Shown here one piece after another: positions 21,491-21,746 of a DNA stretch of 21,746 bases (its first letter is position 1; every line of letters starts with the position of its first letter). The stretch comes from RGIG1959 sp045604545. Lineage in GTDB: Bacteria; Bacillota; Clostridia; Oscillospirales; Acutalibacteraceae. Position numbers and translations under genes: made by a program. A model generated the notes under the pieces. The model was given only the letters and a program-made list of their open reading frames with translations. It was not told the origin of the DNA and searched no databases. The DNA lies in assembly GCA_045604545.1 (NCBI GenBank), contig JAZUOG010000014.1:1-21746 (forward strand). The letters are read 5' to 3'.

Positions 21491-21590
21491 TACACCTTAT
21501 CTGTCTCGCCTGCGGCTCGACAGCTTTTCCTCGCCGGAGACGGCAACACCACACTGCCGTTGCGGACATAGAATGCGGTTCGTTTCTGCG

Positions 21591-21728
21591 CAATAAGAAT
21601 CCACGCGTAAAACGGGTGGTTTTTCTTTTGCGGGCATAGCCCTCTGTTCCGTAGCCTCCGCGTAGAACGCGTAATACGGTCTGCCAGCCGCGTATTTAGC
21701 TATTTCTTGCCTCTCCCTCTGGGAGAGG
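21591..21728. repeat. Further intergenic palindromes to the window edge
   Basis: CCACGCGT/ACGGGTGG (21601-21619, one mismatch) flanked by AAGAAT and TTTTTCTT is terminator-like. CCGTA/TACGG enclosing CGCGT/ACGCG (around 21640-21680) is a nested palindrome. CCTCTCCC/GGGAGAGG (21710-21728) is a third. I see no gene in 21210-21746. Confidence 0.5.
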
Positions 21729-21746
21729 TGGCATGGCGTAGGCCAT

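Overview
ORGANISM. The window looks like a chromosomal segment of a Gram-positive, gut-type member of the Clostridia, most likely Oscillospirales/Ruminococcaceae. This rests on strong AGGAGG-type ribosome binding sites, sigma-A-like promoters with 17-bp spacers, an LCP cell-wall ligase, surface proteins with PQTGD-type C-terminal anchors, long threonine linkers, a dockerin and cohesin-like modules, and palindrome-rich intergenic repeats of a kind common in this order. The placement is inferred from content only; there is no rRNA or tRNA gene in the window. LAYOUT. (1) 59-1686, minus strand: an LCP-family membrane protein followed by adenine phosphoribosyltransferase (apt), abutting and probably one operon. 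(2) 1903-5000, plus strand: rlmB-type 23S rRNA 2'-O-methyltransferase and, 32 nt later, a 756-aa membrane protein that I read as a catalytically dead P-type ATPase, closed by a strong terminator. (3) 5114-7371: a well-formed promoter, an EF-G paralogue that lacks the catalytic histidine of switch II, and a hairpin. (4) 7381-7593: two palindromic intergenic repeat elements. (5) 7631-9103: promoter, SH3-domain lipoprotein, yebC-type regulator, terminator. (6) 9280-21209: three successive exported-protein genes, each with its own candidate promoter and terminator: a 2630-aa multi-Ig protein ending in a type-I-like dockerin, a 633-aa membrane- or wall-anchored protein with three cohesin-like domains joined by poly-threonine linkers, and a 478-aa anchored beta-sandwich protein. 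(7) 21238-21746: non-coding, filled with palindromic repeats, one related to the repeat at 7497-7529. HOW IT FITS TOGETHER. The first 9 kb is mostly housekeeping (purine salvage, rRNA modification, translation, wall assembly) with one unexplained pseudo-ATPase. The last 12 kb reads as a surface-display locus. The giant protein carries no recognisable glycosidase, peptidase or other catalytic domain but does carry a dockerin, and the next gene supplies an anchored triple-cohesin receptor. The simplest inference is a small non-cellulosomal cohesin-dockerin complex that mounts a very long adhesin- or sensor-like protein on the cell surface, with the third protein as a possible carbohydrate-binding partner. 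The pairing is inferred from adjacency and domain type; binding cannot be read from sequence. The most novel-looking items are this cohesin/dockerin pair and the dead P-type ATPase.
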